Assembly: GCA_022825725.1 (NCBI GenBank)
Contig: JAJDWE010000075.1
Location: forward strand, 41,001 to 105,000
Length of the DNA: 64,000 bases
Reading direction: 5' to 3'
From: Gemmatimonadota bacterium
GTDB taxonomy: Bacteria; Gemmatimonadota; Gemmatimonadetes; Palauibacterales; Palauibacteraceae
A program made the translations under genes and the position numbers. Position 1 is the first letter of the stretch. Every line of letters begins with the position of its first letter. Positions 24,681 through 33,414 of this stretch are shown piece after piece. The notes under the pieces were generated by a model. That model ran no database searches and was not told the origin of the DNA. It saw nothing but the letters and a program-made list of their open reading frames with translations.

Positions 24681-25357
24681 GGGCTTCGCTCCGGAGCTCC
24701 GCCGCGCCCCTCGATGAGCGGGACGAAACGGGCGCCCGTGATCGTCTCCTTCACGAAGTCGTCTCCGCGCCGCGTGTAGCGCCGCAGCTCCTGCCGCCGG
24801 GTGCCCACGGGCACGATGAGGTGGCCCCCATCGGCGAGCTGGCCGAACAGCGCTTCCGGCGGGCGGGCCGCGGCCGCGCCCACGATGATCGCCTGGAATG
24901 GAGCGTATTCCGGCCAGCCCCGGCTCCCGTCCCCGTGCATGAGACGCGCTTCCACGCCGAGCCCCTCGAGCGTGCGCGCGGCCGCCTCGTACAGGGGTGC
25001 GATCCGCTCGATCGAGTACACCTCCGCCCCGAGCGCCGCGAGGAGCGCCGTCTGGAACCCCGCCCCCGTCCCCACCTCGAGGACGCGATGCCCGGGACGG
25101 ATCTCGGCGTATTCAAGGCTGAGCGCGTGGATCGTCGGGCTCGAAATCGTTTGTCCCCGGCCGATGGGGAGCGGCACGTCCTCGTATGCACGGGCGCGCA
25201 TCACGTCAGGGACGAATGCGTGTCGCGGGACGCTGTCGAACGCATGCAGGATGGCCAGGTCGTTCACGCCCCGTTCCCGGAGCCGTTCCACGAGACGACG
25301 GCGGTCGCGCCCGTAATCCGCCGCCGGGTCCCGCCCCCTCAACTTCCAAGCCGCCAC
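24677..25357 (-). CDS. pcm: Protein-L-isoaspartate O-methyltransferase
   Basis: 226 residues from GTG 25357, which overlaps surE by 19 bases and has GAGG seven bases upstream. TTG 25342 (TTGA overlap) is an alternative start. Family motifs are present: FVPDVMRARAYEDVPLPIG, GQTISSPTIHALSLE, the SAM loop VLEVGTGAGFQTALLAALG near 92-110 and GHLIVPVGTRRQELRRY. The enzyme methylates isoaspartyl residues so that damaged proteins can be repaired. The surE-pcm order is the classical stationary-phase survival arrangement. Confidence 0.95.
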   Translation of the reverse strand: MAAWKLRGRDPAADYGRDRRRLVERLRERGVNDLAILHAFDSVPRHAFVPDVMRARAYEDVPLPIGRGQTISSPTIHALSLEYAEIRPGHRVLEVGTGAGFQTALLAALGAEVYSIERIAPLYEAAARTLEGLGVEARLMHGDGSRGWPEYAPFQAIIVGAAAARPPEALFGQLADGGHLIVPVGTRRQELRRYTRRGDDFVKETITGARFVPLIEGRGGAPERSP

Positions 25358-26106
25358 GACCTCACCTCGTTCAGCAGCTCGAAATTCGTCAGGTCGAGGT
25401 GGAGCGGCGTGACCGAGACGAAACCCGCGCGCACCGCGCGGAAATCCGAATCCCCCCGGCCGCTCCAGGCCGAACGCCCGCCTCCGATCTTGAAGTACTC
25501 GGTCCCTTCCTCATCGTGAATCCGGCGGAGCGAGTCGTGGTACACGCGGCGCCCGAGCGCCGTCACCGTGATCCCCTTCACCTCGCCCGCCGGCCGGTCG
25601 GGGAGATTGATGTTGAAGAACGTCTCGTCCGGAAAGGCATCCCGATCGAGACAGGTGGCGATGAGCCGGCCGAGCAGCGCCTCGTAGCTCTCGAGGACGC
25701 GGTCGTCGCTCCCCGTGAACGAGAAGGCGATCGCCGGCACGCCGAGGATCGTCGCCTCCATCGCCGCCGCCACCGTGCCGGAGTAGAGCACATCCTCCCC
25801 CATGTTGGCGCCGTGATTGACCCCCGAGAGGACGAAGCGTGGCCGGGTCTCGAGGATCTCCTTGAGGGCGAGGAGCACGCAGTCGGTCGGCGTCCCGTCC
25901 ACCATGTAACGTCGCGGCCCGAGCTGCGTCACGCGGAGGGGACGGAAGAGGGAGAGGGCATGGCTCGTCGCACTCTGTTCGCGGTCCGGCGCCACCGTCC
26001 ACACGTCGCCGAACGCGTCGGCCACCCGGGCCAGCAGCGCGAGCCCGGGCGACTTCACGCCGTCGTCGTTCGTGCACAGGAGAATGGTTTTTTCCGCTTC
26101 GGTCAC
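25339..26106 (-). CDS. surE: SurE, 5'/3'-nucleotidase (survival protein)
   Basis: 255 residues. The metal-binding start ILLCTNDDGVKSPGL holds the DD pair (about residues 14-15). SGVNHGANMGEDVLYSGT near 90-107 is the second conserved block. VDGTPTDCVLLAL and the C-terminal TPLHLDLTNFELL also match the family. SurE removes phosphate from nucleoside monophosphates. It starts at GTG 26106 overlapping the MerR-type gene stop (GTGA). Upstream in-frame codons belong to other genes and were rejected. Confidence 0.95.
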   Translation of the reverse strand: MTEAEKTILLCTNDDGVKSPGLALLARVADAFGDVWTVAPDREQSATSHALSLFRPLRVTQLGPRRYMVDGTPTDCVLLALKEILETRPRFVLSGVNHGANMGEDVLYSGTVAAAMEATILGVPAIAFSFTGSDDRVLESYEALLGRLIATCLDRDAFPDETFFNINLPDRPAGEVKGITVTALGRRVYHDSLRRIHDEEGTEYFKIGGGRSAWSGRGDSDFRAVRAGFVSVTPLHLDLTNFELLNEVRSWRLGS

Positions 26107-26465
26107 CCGGCCCCGCCGTCCTCGAGGAGCTGTACCAGCTCGTCGGCCTCCGTCCGGAGGTCGCGGATCGTTTCCCGGTCCCAGGCCACGCGCGCCTCCG
26201 CCGCCAGTTCCCCGCCCGCGCGCAGCTGATCGAGCTTGCGCCTCGCGCCCTCGATCGTGTACCGCTCGGTGTAGAGGAGGTGCCGCAGGAGCTGCACGAG
26301 CTGGATCTGCTTCGGCCGGTACACCCGGTTGCCCGCCCGGTTCTTCGTCGGGCGAAGCGCCGAGAACTGCGTTTCCCAGTAGCGGAGGACGTGCGGCTTG
26401 AGATCCGCGATCTCGCACACTTCTCCGATCGAGTAGTACTCCTTCGGGGCGATGCGGTCGGACAC
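26103..26465 (-). CDS. MerR-family transcriptional regulator
   Basis: 120 residues from GTG 26465 with GGAAGGGG seven bases upstream. The winged HTH is YYSIGEVCEIADLKPHVLRY followed by WETQFSALRPTKNRAGNRVY (about residues 10-50), and then QLVQLLRHLLYTERYTIEGA. A short coiled-coil tail completes it, without an effector domain or the cysteines of metal sensors. Similar small MerR proteins near gpsA, plsY and der are conserved in several phyla. Its target is unknown. The 41-base gap to gpsA may hold a ribosome site only. Confidence 0.85.
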   Translation of the reverse strand: MSDRIAPKEYYSIGEVCEIADLKPHVLRYWETQFSALRPTKNRAGNRVYRPKQIQLVQLLRHLLYTERYTIEGARRKLDQLRAGGELAAEARVAWDRETIRDLRTEADELVQLLEDGGAG

Positions 26466-26506
26466 GCTATCCCCTTCCCTGGTCTGGTGTCGCGAGCAGG
26501 CCCTCG

Positions 26507-27517
26507 CTAGCCCCAGCGCTCGGGTTTCGGCTCCCGGGCCATCAGCCGCGCCAGCGCCTCCCGGGGCGCCATATCTTCGTACAGGATCGAATATACACCG
26601 CTCGTGATCGGCATCTCCACGTCCAGCTCCCGGCTCAGTTCGTATGCGGCGCGCGCGGTCCGCGAGCCTTCCACGACCTGGTCCATCTCGCCGATCACTT
26701 CCGAAGGCCGGCGACCCGCCCCAATCGCGAGTCCGGCCGAGCGATTCCGGCTCAGCCGCCCGGTGCAGGTGAGGACGAGGTCCCCGAGTCCGGCGAGGCC
26801 GCCAAGCGTCGTTTCCCGTGCCCCGAAATGCCGGGCGAGGCGCGCGATCTCCGCCAGTCCGCGGTTGATGAGCGCCGCGCGCGCGTTCGACCCCAGCTCC
26901 AGCCCGTCGGAGATCCCGGCTGCGAGCGCGATCACGTTCTTGAGGGCGCCGCCCAGCTCCACGCCATCCACGTCCGGCTGCGTGTACACTCGAAAGTACC
27001 CGTTGCGGAACAGGCTCTGCACGGCGAGCGCGTGGGCCTCGCTCCGGCTCGCGGCGACGACCGCCGTCGGAAGCCCGCGCAGGAGTTCCTCCGCGAAGCT
27101 CGGTCCCGAGAGGACCACCGTGCGCGATCCCGCGGCGTCGCCCAGCGTCTCCACGATGACCTCCGACATCCTCCGGTGCGTCCCCAGCTCGATCCCCTTC
27201 GAGGCCGAGACCAGGATCTGATCTCCGAGGTGGGGCGCGGCATGTCGCAGCACCTCTCGCACCGCGTGCGATGGGCACACGGATAGGACGAAGCCGGTGC
27301 CATCCGTCGCCTCCGGCAGATCCGACGTCACCGCGAGGGGGCGGCCGAGTTCGATTCCGGGCAGATAGCGTTCGTTCGTCCCGGTCTCGCGCATCGAGGC
27401 GGCGTGTGCGGCGTCCCGCGCCCACAGCCGCACGTCGTGGCCGTTCCGCACGAGGACATCCGCCAGCGCCGTGCCCCAGCTGCCCGCGCCCAGCACGGCG
27501 ACGCTCTGCCGGCTCAC
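26507..27517 (-). CDS. gpsA: Glycerol-3-phosphate dehydrogenase (NAD(P)+)
   Basis: 336 residues. An N-terminal Rossmann motif VAVLGAGSWGTALADVL is followed by SVCPSHAVREVL, SASKGIEL and LSGPSFAEELLRGLPT. The catalytic lysine lies in GGALKNVIALAAGISDGL near residues 190-207, and GLAGLGDLVLTCTGRLSRNR follows. GpsA makes sn-glycerol 3-phosphate from dihydroxyacetone phosphate for phospholipid synthesis. It starts at GTG 27517 inside the plsY stop (GTGA), so substrate supply and the first acyltransferase are translationally coupled. Confidence 0.96.
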   Translation of the reverse strand: MSRQSVAVLGAGSWGTALADVLVRNGHDVRLWARDAAHAASMRETGTNERYLPGIELGRPLAVTSDLPEATDGTGFVLSVCPSHAVREVLRHAAPHLGDQILVSASKGIELGTHRRMSEVIVETLGDAAGSRTVVLSGPSFAEELLRGLPTAVVAASRSEAHALAVQSLFRNGYFRVYTQPDVDGVELGGALKNVIALAAGISDGLELGSNARAALINRGLAEIARLARHFGARETTLGGLAGLGDLVLTCTGRLSRNRSAGLAIGAGRRPSEVIGEMDQVVEGSRTARAAYELSRELDVEMPITSGVYSILYEDMAPREALARLMAREPKPERWG

Positions 27518-28158
27518 GCCTCGTCCTCCGGCGACTTCTCCACCGCTCTCTCCCGGCGCGGAAGCCGGCCACGGCGCCAATCCACCTGGAACTCCTCGCG
27601 CCTCACGATCCGCGCGAGGTTCGAGCGGTGCGTCCACCACACGGCGATGGCGAGGAGGAGCGCATAGGACACGACGGAGCGCGGCGCCGCCGAGCCGCGC
27701 GCCATGACGGGCACGAGGGCCGCGGAGAGGAGGGACGCCATGGAGGCCGTCCGCGTGAGGATCACCGTCACGACCCACACGAAGAAGGCGACGATGACGG
27801 CCACCGGAACCAGCGCGGCCATCGTTCCGGCGGCGGTCGCCACCCCCTTCCCTCCCTTGAATCTCGTGTACACGGGCCACACATGCCCGGAAATCGCGGC
27901 GAGCCCGTACACGAGCACCCAGCCGCCCGTACGCCCGTCCCACATCGGGAAGAACCACACCGGCACGAACCCCTTCAGCAGGTCCACGACGAGCACGCCC
28001 ACGGCCGGAAAGAACCCGAGCACCCGGTAGGCGTTCGTGGACCCGAGGTTGCCGCTTCCCTCCCGCCGGAGGTCGTACCCGTAGGCGCGCCCAACGAGGT
28101 AGCTCGTGGGGAAGGCCCCGATGAGATAGGCGGCAAGCGTCAGGAGCGGAGCGGTCAT
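27514..28158 (-). CDS. plsY: Glycerol-3-phosphate acyltransferase PlsY
   Basis: 214 residues, five membrane helices. The three PlsY cytosolic motifs are visible: REGSGNLGSTNAYRVLG near 32-48, FKGGKGVATAAGTMAAL near 102-118 and the HRSNLARI segment near 182-189. PlsY transfers an acyl group from acyl-phosphate to glycerol 3-phosphate. The C-terminus carries an extra charged tail of about 25 residues (WRRGRLPRRERAVEKSPEDE). ATG 28158 overlaps the der stop (ATGA). Confidence 0.95.
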   Translation of the reverse strand: MTAPLLTLAAYLIGAFPTSYLVGRAYGYDLRREGSGNLGSTNAYRVLGFFPAVGVLVVDLLKGFVPVWFFPMWDGRTGGWVLVYGLAAISGHVWPVYTRFKGGKGVATAAGTMAALVPVAVIVAFFVWVVTVILTRTASMASLLSAALVPVMARGSAAPRSVVSYALLLAIAVWWTHRSNLARIVRREEFQVDWRRGRLPRRERAVEKSPEDEA

Positions 28159-29480
28159 TCGCGCCCCGAACGCTTCTTCAGCTTGATCCGAATGGGAGAT
28201 CCCTCGAATCCCCAGGCCTCCCGGAAGCCGGCGACGAGGTATCTCACGTAGTGCTCCTTGAGGTCGTGTGGCCGGTTGGACCAGAGTACGAACTGCGGCG
28301 GGGACGCCGCCACCTGACTGGCGTACAGCAGCCGCACGTCGCCGCGCCCGCCCTGGGGCGGCTGCCGGCGCGCGACGAGTCGCCGGAGGACGTCGTTCAC
28401 CTCCGACGTGGGCACGCGCTGCGCACGCGCCGCCTGCACCTCGAACGCGAGGTCGATGGCCTTCCGCACCCGCTTCCCGGTCAACGCCGAGCAGGTGATG
28501 ATGGGCACCCAGCGGAGATAGTGCGCGCGCTCGCGGAGTTCGCGCTCGAAGCCGGCCATCGCCGCGGGCCCGCGGTCCTCGATCAGATCCCACTTGTTGG
28601 CGACGAACACGAGGCCCTTCCCCTCGTCCCACGCCTCGTGTCCGATCCGGAAGTCCTGGTTCGCCGCGCCGTCCCGCGTATCCACGAGGAGGAGGCAGAC
28701 GTCGGCCCGGCCGATCGCCGAGGCGGCCCGCAGCCGTCCGAGGAATTCGAGGTCGTCCACGATGCGCGCCCGGCGGCGGAGGCCGGCCGTGTCGATGAGA
28801 CGGATGCGGCGATCCTCCAGGACGAGGTCCGTGTCGATCGCGTCGCGCGTGGTCCCCGCCTCTTCGTGGACGATGACGCGATCTTCCCCGAGGAGCCGAT
28901 TCACGAAGCTGGATTTGCCCACGTTGGGGCGCCCGATGACCGCGATCCGGATGTCGGCCTCACCCTCTTCCGTCTCCGCCGATTCGGGCAGGGCCGCGAC
29001 GACGCGATCCAGGAGGTCCCCCGATCCCTTGCCGCTGAGGGCCGCGAGGGGCGTGGGGTCGCCGAGGCCGAGTTCGTAGAAGTCGAGGTGCTCGATCGCG
29101 TCCCCGAGTTCGTCGAGCTTGTTCGCCGCAACGATCACGGGCAACGCGGAGCGGCGCAGGAGCTGTGCGACGTGCCGGTCCACGGGCTGGACGCCGTCGC
29201 GGCCGTCCACGACGAAGACGACGACGTCCGCGTGGCCAATCGCGGTCTCGGCCTGCCGGCGCACCTCGAGATCGATGTGTTCGTCCGGCCGCACGACGAG
29301 GCCTCCGGTATCGACGAGAAGGAAGTGCCGTCCCGCCCATTCCGCCTCGGCGAACTGCCGGTCCCGCGTCACGCCGGGCTGCTCGGCGACGATCGCGGCC
29401 CGCCGCCCCAGGATCCGGTTGAAGAGGGTCGACTTGCCGACGTTGGGGCGGCCCACGATGGCCACCGTGTGCATGGGCAT
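28155..29480 (-). CDS. der: Ribosome biogenesis GTPase Der (EngA)
   Basis: 441 residues with two tandem Era-type G domains and a KH-like C-terminal domain. G1 motifs are GRPNVGKSTLFNRILG near 10-25 and GRPNVGKSSFVNRLLGE near 187-203; DTGG and DTAGLRRRARI are the G3 regions; NKLD and NKWD are the G4 motifs. The tail has FRHP-like GFREAWGFEGSPIRIKLKKR. Der acts in 50S subunit maturation. ATG 29480 or ATG 29474 could start translation; five bases separate it from the DUF512 gene. Confidence 0.96.
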   Translation of the reverse strand: MPMHTVAIVGRPNVGKSTLFNRILGRRAAIVAEQPGVTRDRQFAEAEWAGRHFLLVDTGGLVVRPDEHIDLEVRRQAETAIGHADVVVFVVDGRDGVQPVDRHVAQLLRRSALPVIVAANKLDELGDAIEHLDFYELGLGDPTPLAALSGKGSGDLLDRVVAALPESAETEEGEADIRIAVIGRPNVGKSSFVNRLLGEDRVIVHEEAGTTRDAIDTDLVLEDRRIRLIDTAGLRRRARIVDDLEFLGRLRAASAIGRADVCLLLVDTRDGAANQDFRIGHEAWDEGKGLVFVANKWDLIEDRGPAAMAGFERELRERAHYLRWVPIITCSALTGKRVRKAIDLAFEVQAARAQRVPTSEVNDVLRRLVARRQPPQGGRGDVRLLYASQVAASPPQFVLWSNRPHDLKEHYVRYLVAGFREAWGFEGSPIRIKLKKRSGRE

Positions 29481-29485
29481 CGCCG

Positions 29486-30763
29486 TCAGAGCCGCGAGAG
29501 GACATCGACGAGGTCCTCGGAAGGCTCAACGCGGCGTCCGGGAAAGCCGGCCTGCAGCTCGGAGAGGCTCACGTCGTCGAGGAAGACCTCCCCGTCGTTC
29601 AGCGCCTGCGCGGAGAAGAGGGCCACGTCGAAATCCCCCGCGTCGCGGAGCGCGTTCCGGTGATCTGCGCCCGGCAGCAGGCCGGCCGTCGTGACCATCG
29701 GCCCGTACAGCGAGTTCTCGACCGCGACGGTCGACACTTCGGCGCCGGTGCGCCGCGCGATGCGGCCCGCGAGTCGGCTCATTGTGGGTCCCATCGACGT
29801 CCCCGTGACCGCGACGACCCTGCACCCCTCCAGCGGGCCGAGCGCCTCCAGCTGTCCGGTCACGCGGTCCGTCAGGGTGGAGATCGCGCCGACGCCGTTG
29901 CTCTCGAGTTCGTGATCGTCGAAGTACGCGGCGCCCGGCGGTTCGAGTCCCGCCTGCAGGTACATCTCGTCGGCGGCGTAGCACCACCCCTGTCCCCGCT
30001 CCGCCAGCGCCCGTTCGCGGATCGCGTCGACGTCGTCGAGCGCCCGGCGGCATTCCCCGGGCGTGAGGGTCCGCCCCCCCAGCGCCGCGTTCCACGACGT
30101 GAGGCCCACCGGGACGATGGAGAGCGACCGGATCGCGTCGCCGCGCCGATAGAGGTCTTCGATCGTCCGCGTGAGGTGTTCCCCGCCGTTCACCTCCGGA
30201 CAGAGGACGACCTGGGCGTGGACGACGATGCGGCCCTCGGCCAGACGGTCGAGATCCTGCCCGATGTTCGCGCTCCGGGGGTTCTTCAGCATCCGGAGCC
30301 GGACCGCCGGGTCCGTCGCGTGGACACTCACGTAGAGTGGGGACAGTCGCTGTTCGAATATGCGGTCCCAGTCATCCGGACGCAGGTTCGTCAGCGTGAT
30401 GTAGTGGCCGTGTAGGAAGGACAGTCGATAATCGTCATCCTTCACATAGAGGGGCGCCCGAAGCTTGTCGAGTTTCGGGTTTCCCTTCACGAAGCAGAAC
30501 GGGCACGCGTTGGTGCAGCGGCGGATCTTGTCGGGCTCCGGGACGATCCCGAGGGGTTCGTCCTCGGGCTTCTCGATCTCGAAGAGAAGCCGCTCGCCGG
30601 TCTGCCGCTCGGCGAGCACCCGGAGTTCGGGTTCCGCCTGATGAAACAGAAGGTCGAGGCTGTCCCGCACGGGCTTGCCGTTGATCTCGAGCACGGCGAG
30701 GCCCGCCGGCAGTTCGAGGTCGGCGGCAATCGACCCCGGCTTCACGCTGGCGATTCGAATCAT
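29486..30763 (-). CDS. DUF512 protein with PDZ and radical-SAM-like cluster motif
   Basis: 425 residues. A PDZ-like N-terminus (PGSIAADLELPAGLAVLEIN) comes first. Near residue 84 follows C-x3-C-x2-C in CTNACPFCFVKG, matching the radical SAM cluster signature. A barrel-like middle (YRLSFLHGHYITLTNL, VSVHATDPAVRLRMLKNP, VVLCPEVNGGEHLTRTI) and the DUF512 C-terminal domain (VAVTGTSMGPTMSRL, FLDDVSLSEL) complete it. No reaction is known for the family; it commonly neighbours der, as here. 90 bases separate it from the upstream TPR gene. Confidence 0.85.
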   Translation of the reverse strand: MIRIASVKPGSIAADLELPAGLAVLEINGKPVRDSLDLLFHQAEPELRVLAERQTGERLLFEIEKPEDEPLGIVPEPDKIRRCTNACPFCFVKGNPKLDKLRAPLYVKDDDYRLSFLHGHYITLTNLRPDDWDRIFEQRLSPLYVSVHATDPAVRLRMLKNPRSANIGQDLDRLAEGRIVVHAQVVLCPEVNGGEHLTRTIEDLYRRGDAIRSLSIVPVGLTSWNAALGGRTLTPGECRRALDDVDAIRERALAERGQGWCYAADEMYLQAGLEPPGAAYFDDHELESNGVGAISTLTDRVTGQLEALGPLEGCRVVAVTGTSMGPTMSRLAGRIARRTGAEVSTVAVENSLYGPMVTTAGLLPGADHRNALRDAGDFDVALFSAQALNDGEVFLDDVSLSELQAGFPGRRVEPSEDLVDVLSRL

Positions 30764-30792
30764 GGTCTCGCGCGCGGGGCTACCGCAGGCGG

Positions 30793-30817
30793 GCCGCTCC
30801 CGCCTCTCGGGAGCGGC
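30793..30817 (-). terminator. Perfect 10-bp GC hairpin downstream of the secreted TPR gene
   Basis: GCCGCTCCCG pairs perfectly with CGGGAGCGGC around a 5-base loop. It lies 37 bases after the stop of the TPR gene and 30 bases before the DUF512 start on the minus strand. No run of T follows it in the direction of transcription, so it may be a Rho-assisted terminator or an RNA-stabilising structure. Confidence 0.5.
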
Positions 30818-30853
30818 TGGCGGCCTGGCGGGCCACGGCCTGCGAGCGGGCGG

Positions 30854-32185
30854 TCAGCCCTCGATCGTCCCGTACCGGAACCCGGCCAGGGGCACGTCGG
30901 ACTGAAGCTCGAAGGTGAAGCCGCCGGAGTCGGCGTCGAAGGTCTGCGTCTCCTCCCTGACGACCTGCCCGCCGGCGTCGACGAACTCGAACGTGATCTG
31001 CAGCGTACCGGAGGCGGTGCGGTTCGTGAAGGACATCTGCACGATGTACCGGCCGTTGGCCGCGGCGGCCATCTGCGCGAACGTGACGGAGAGCGGCAGT
31101 TGCTGCTCCTCCCCCATGACCTCCATCGCCCGATCGTTCATGTCGGCGCGGCCGAGAGCCTGGAAGTGCAGCTGGTGAGCCAGCGCGTCGTAGGGATACC
31201 ACTGCGTCAGGGTGTCGGCGAGCGCGATGACGGGCCCGGGACGGCCGGACTGGATGGAAGCGTTGACGTAGTTCTCCATCGCCTCCTTGTTGTAGGGATT
31301 CCCCTCGCGAGCGCTCCCGAACGCGGTGGCCGCGTCCGAGAAGTTCTGCGCGTTGTAGAACCCCACTCCGACTTCGAGCCACTGCTGGTACGTCAGGTCC
31401 GTGCGCTCGAGGGTCTCGGCATAGATCGCCGAGGACTCCTCGGTCTGCCCCTGATCGGCCAGGACTCCGGCATACCGGATCTGGATCACGACATCGTCGG
31501 GGTACCTGGCGAGGTAGTCGCCGTAGGTCTGGATGGCTTCGTCCGCCCGGCCTTCCGCCACCAGCATGTCGCCGAGTCCGCGGACGGCGCTCTGCAACGA
31601 CTCCGCGTCCGCGTCGGGAATGTCCGCGGCGAGCGCGGCCTGGTACGTCTCGATCGCGCCCGCGTTGTCTCCCATCTGTGACTGCAGGAGCGCCGCATTG
31701 CTGTACGTGCGGAGGTCGGGCTTGAAGTCGTTCGCGAGCATGAAGGCGTCGAGCGCCGTTTCGTTGTCGGCTGCGCTGTAGGCCGTGACGCCCTGATTGT
31801 AGAGCCGGACCCAGCCGTTGTAGCGCTGTGCCTCGCCGTGCATCATGCACTCCGGCGCCGCCGTCGCGTCGTAGCGGTCGAGAAACTCCACCGCATCCCG
31901 GAAGTTGCCGAGGCCAATCTGGATCTGGGCACCCAGCAGGGGGACGACCGGATTCTCGCTCTCAAGATCCGCGCTGAGCGCCTCCCACGCCGTCATCAGG
32001 ATCTCAAGGCTGTCCGCGGACGTGGCCGCCTCGGCGAGTCCCTGGATCGCTTCGGACGCCGTTGCGGCCGCGCTGTTCGCGTCGAACTCGCATTCCTGCT
32101 GCCCGAAGAGTCCCGCCGACGTGAAGATCGACGCCAGGGCGGCTGCGGTTGCCGTCCTCGCGCCAGTACGCACCATGTTCGACAT
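30854..32185 (-). CDS. Secreted tetratricopeptide-repeat protein
   Basis: 443 residues from ATG 32185, chosen because a signal peptide follows at once (TATAAALASIFTSAGLFGQQ). TPR-like helix pairs fill residues about 100-340, for example YNQGVTAYSAADNETALDAF and IQTYGDYLARYPDD. The last 90 residues form a beta-rich domain (YIVQMSFTNRTASGTLQITF, FDADSGGFTFELQSD) like the FxLYD/Ig-type tails of periplasmic TPR proteins. No enzyme motif is seen; a scaffold role in the periplasm is likely. An 83-base gap precedes it, so it may have its own promoter, though none is convincing. Confidence 0.72.
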   Translation of the reverse strand: MSNMVRTGARTATAAALASIFTSAGLFGQQECEFDANSAAATASEAIQGLAEAATSADSLEILMTAWEALSADLESENPVVPLLGAQIQIGLGNFRDAVEFLDRYDATAAPECMMHGEAQRYNGWVRLYNQGVTAYSAADNETALDAFMLANDFKPDLRTYSNAALLQSQMGDNAGAIETYQAALAADIPDADAESLQSAVRGLGDMLVAEGRADEAIQTYGDYLARYPDDVVIQIRYAGVLADQGQTEESSAIYAETLERTDLTYQQWLEVGVGFYNAQNFSDAATAFGSAREGNPYNKEAMENYVNASIQSGRPGPVIALADTLTQWYPYDALAHQLHFQALGRADMNDRAMEVMGEEQQLPLSVTFAQMAAAANGRYIVQMSFTNRTASGTLQITFEFVDAGGQVVREETQTFDADSGGFTFELQSDVPLAGFRYGTIEG

Positions 32186-32268
32186 CTCTCTGAACCCCTG
32201 TTTCTGTTTACAGTCGTAGACCGCGCCAAGATAGCCGCAACACTGCGCCGGCGCACGAACGCAGCCGA

Positions 32269-33402
32269 CTAGTACGTGAGTAGATGTGCGGTGTTGAAGA
32301 GGACGACCGTCTCTCCATCGCGCAGCTCTCCGGATCGCCGAAGTTCGCGCGCCCCGGCGAGGGTGGCTCCGCCTTCGATCGAGGCCCCCACGCCGACGGC
32401 GCCGAGCTCGAGGGCCCCCTCCTTCATCGCCTCGTCGGAAACGGCGACGCCCCCTCCGCCCGATTCGCGGATGGCTTCGAGCATCAGGAAGTCGCCGAGC
32501 GCCCCCGGCACCCGCAGTCCCCACGCCTCGGTCGAGGCGTTCCGCCACGGCTCGGCGTAGGTCTCGCCCGCGGCGTGCGCGCGCACGATGGGCGCGCAGC
32601 CGGTGCCCTGCACGGCGTAGAGGCGCGTGTCCCCGTCGATCAACCCCAGCTCCCGCAGCTCCGCCAGCGTCTTGGCACTGCCGATAAGGCCGGTGCCGCC
32701 GCCGGTGGGGTAGACGATGGCGTCGGGCGCCCGCCAGCCGAGAGCTTCGACGATCTCGAGCATCATCGTCTTCTTCCCCTCGATCCGGTAGGGCTCCTTG
32801 AGCGTGGAGATGTTGAACGCGCCCGTTTCCGCGCTGTACTCGGCGGAGAGGCGCCCGCATTCGTCGATGAGCCCGTCGACCCGGACGATGTCGGCGCCGT
32901 AGTGCTCGCAGCGCCGGGCGACGCCCTCCGGCGTGTCCTCCGGGATGAAGAGGCGACAGGGCACTCCCGCGCGCGCCGCGTAAGCCGCGAGGGCCGCTCC
33001 GGCGTTGCCCGCGCTCGGGATGACGAGGTCCGTCGCCCCCTCGTGCACCGCCCGGGTGACGGCGGCGCACAGGCCGCGGTCCTTGAAGCTCCCGGTGGGG
33101 TTGAGGCCCTCGTCCTTCACGAGAAGCGTGAGACCCTCGAACTCCCCTCCGATCTCGATCTGGAACAGGGGCGTGCCGCCTTCGCCCAGGGTCACCGGGT
33201 CCTCGTCGGGCTCGATAGGCATGATCTCCCGATAACGCCACATCCCACCCTGCCGCCCGGCCCATGCCCGCCGCAGCGCTTCGCCGTCCAGGGCCTCCAG
33301 GTCGTACCGGGCGAGCAGCGGCTTCCCGCAGTCGCGGCACACCGTGGCCAGCCCCCGCGCGACGGATCGCCCGCAGAGGCCGCATTCAAGGCGCCAACTC
33401 AT
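32269..33402 (-). CDS. thrC: Threonine synthase (PLP-dependent)
   Basis: 377 residues. An N-terminal zinc ribbon (CGLCGRS and CRDCGKP) precedes the fold-type II PLP core. The lysine-binding site is LNPTGSFKDRG near residues 100-110; PSAGNAGAALAAYAARAG and the phosphate loop YPTGGGTGLIG match the family. It converts O-phosphohomoserine to threonine. The zinc-ribbon form is usual for the class II type of bacteria and archaea. It follows gltX by 12 bases and ends 83 bases before the TPR gene. Related threonine-synthase-like proteins with other roles exist, but all key residues are kept. Confidence 0.88.
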   Translation of the reverse strand: MSWRLECGLCGRSVARGLATVCRDCGKPLLARYDLEALDGEALRRAWAGRQGGMWRYREIMPIEPDEDPVTLGEGGTPLFQIEIGGEFEGLTLLVKDEGLNPTGSFKDRGLCAAVTRAVHEGATDLVIPSAGNAGAALAAYAARAGVPCRLFIPEDTPEGVARRCEHYGADIVRVDGLIDECGRLSAEYSAETGAFNISTLKEPYRIEGKKTMMLEIVEALGWRAPDAIVYPTGGGTGLIGSAKTLAELRELGLIDGDTRLYAVQGTGCAPIVRAHAAGETYAEPWRNASTEAWGLRVPGALGDFLMLEAIRESGGGGVAVSDEAMKEGALELGAVGVGASIEGGATLAGARELRRSGELRDGETVVLFNTAHLLTY

Positions 33403-33414
33403 ACGCTTCCTCCT

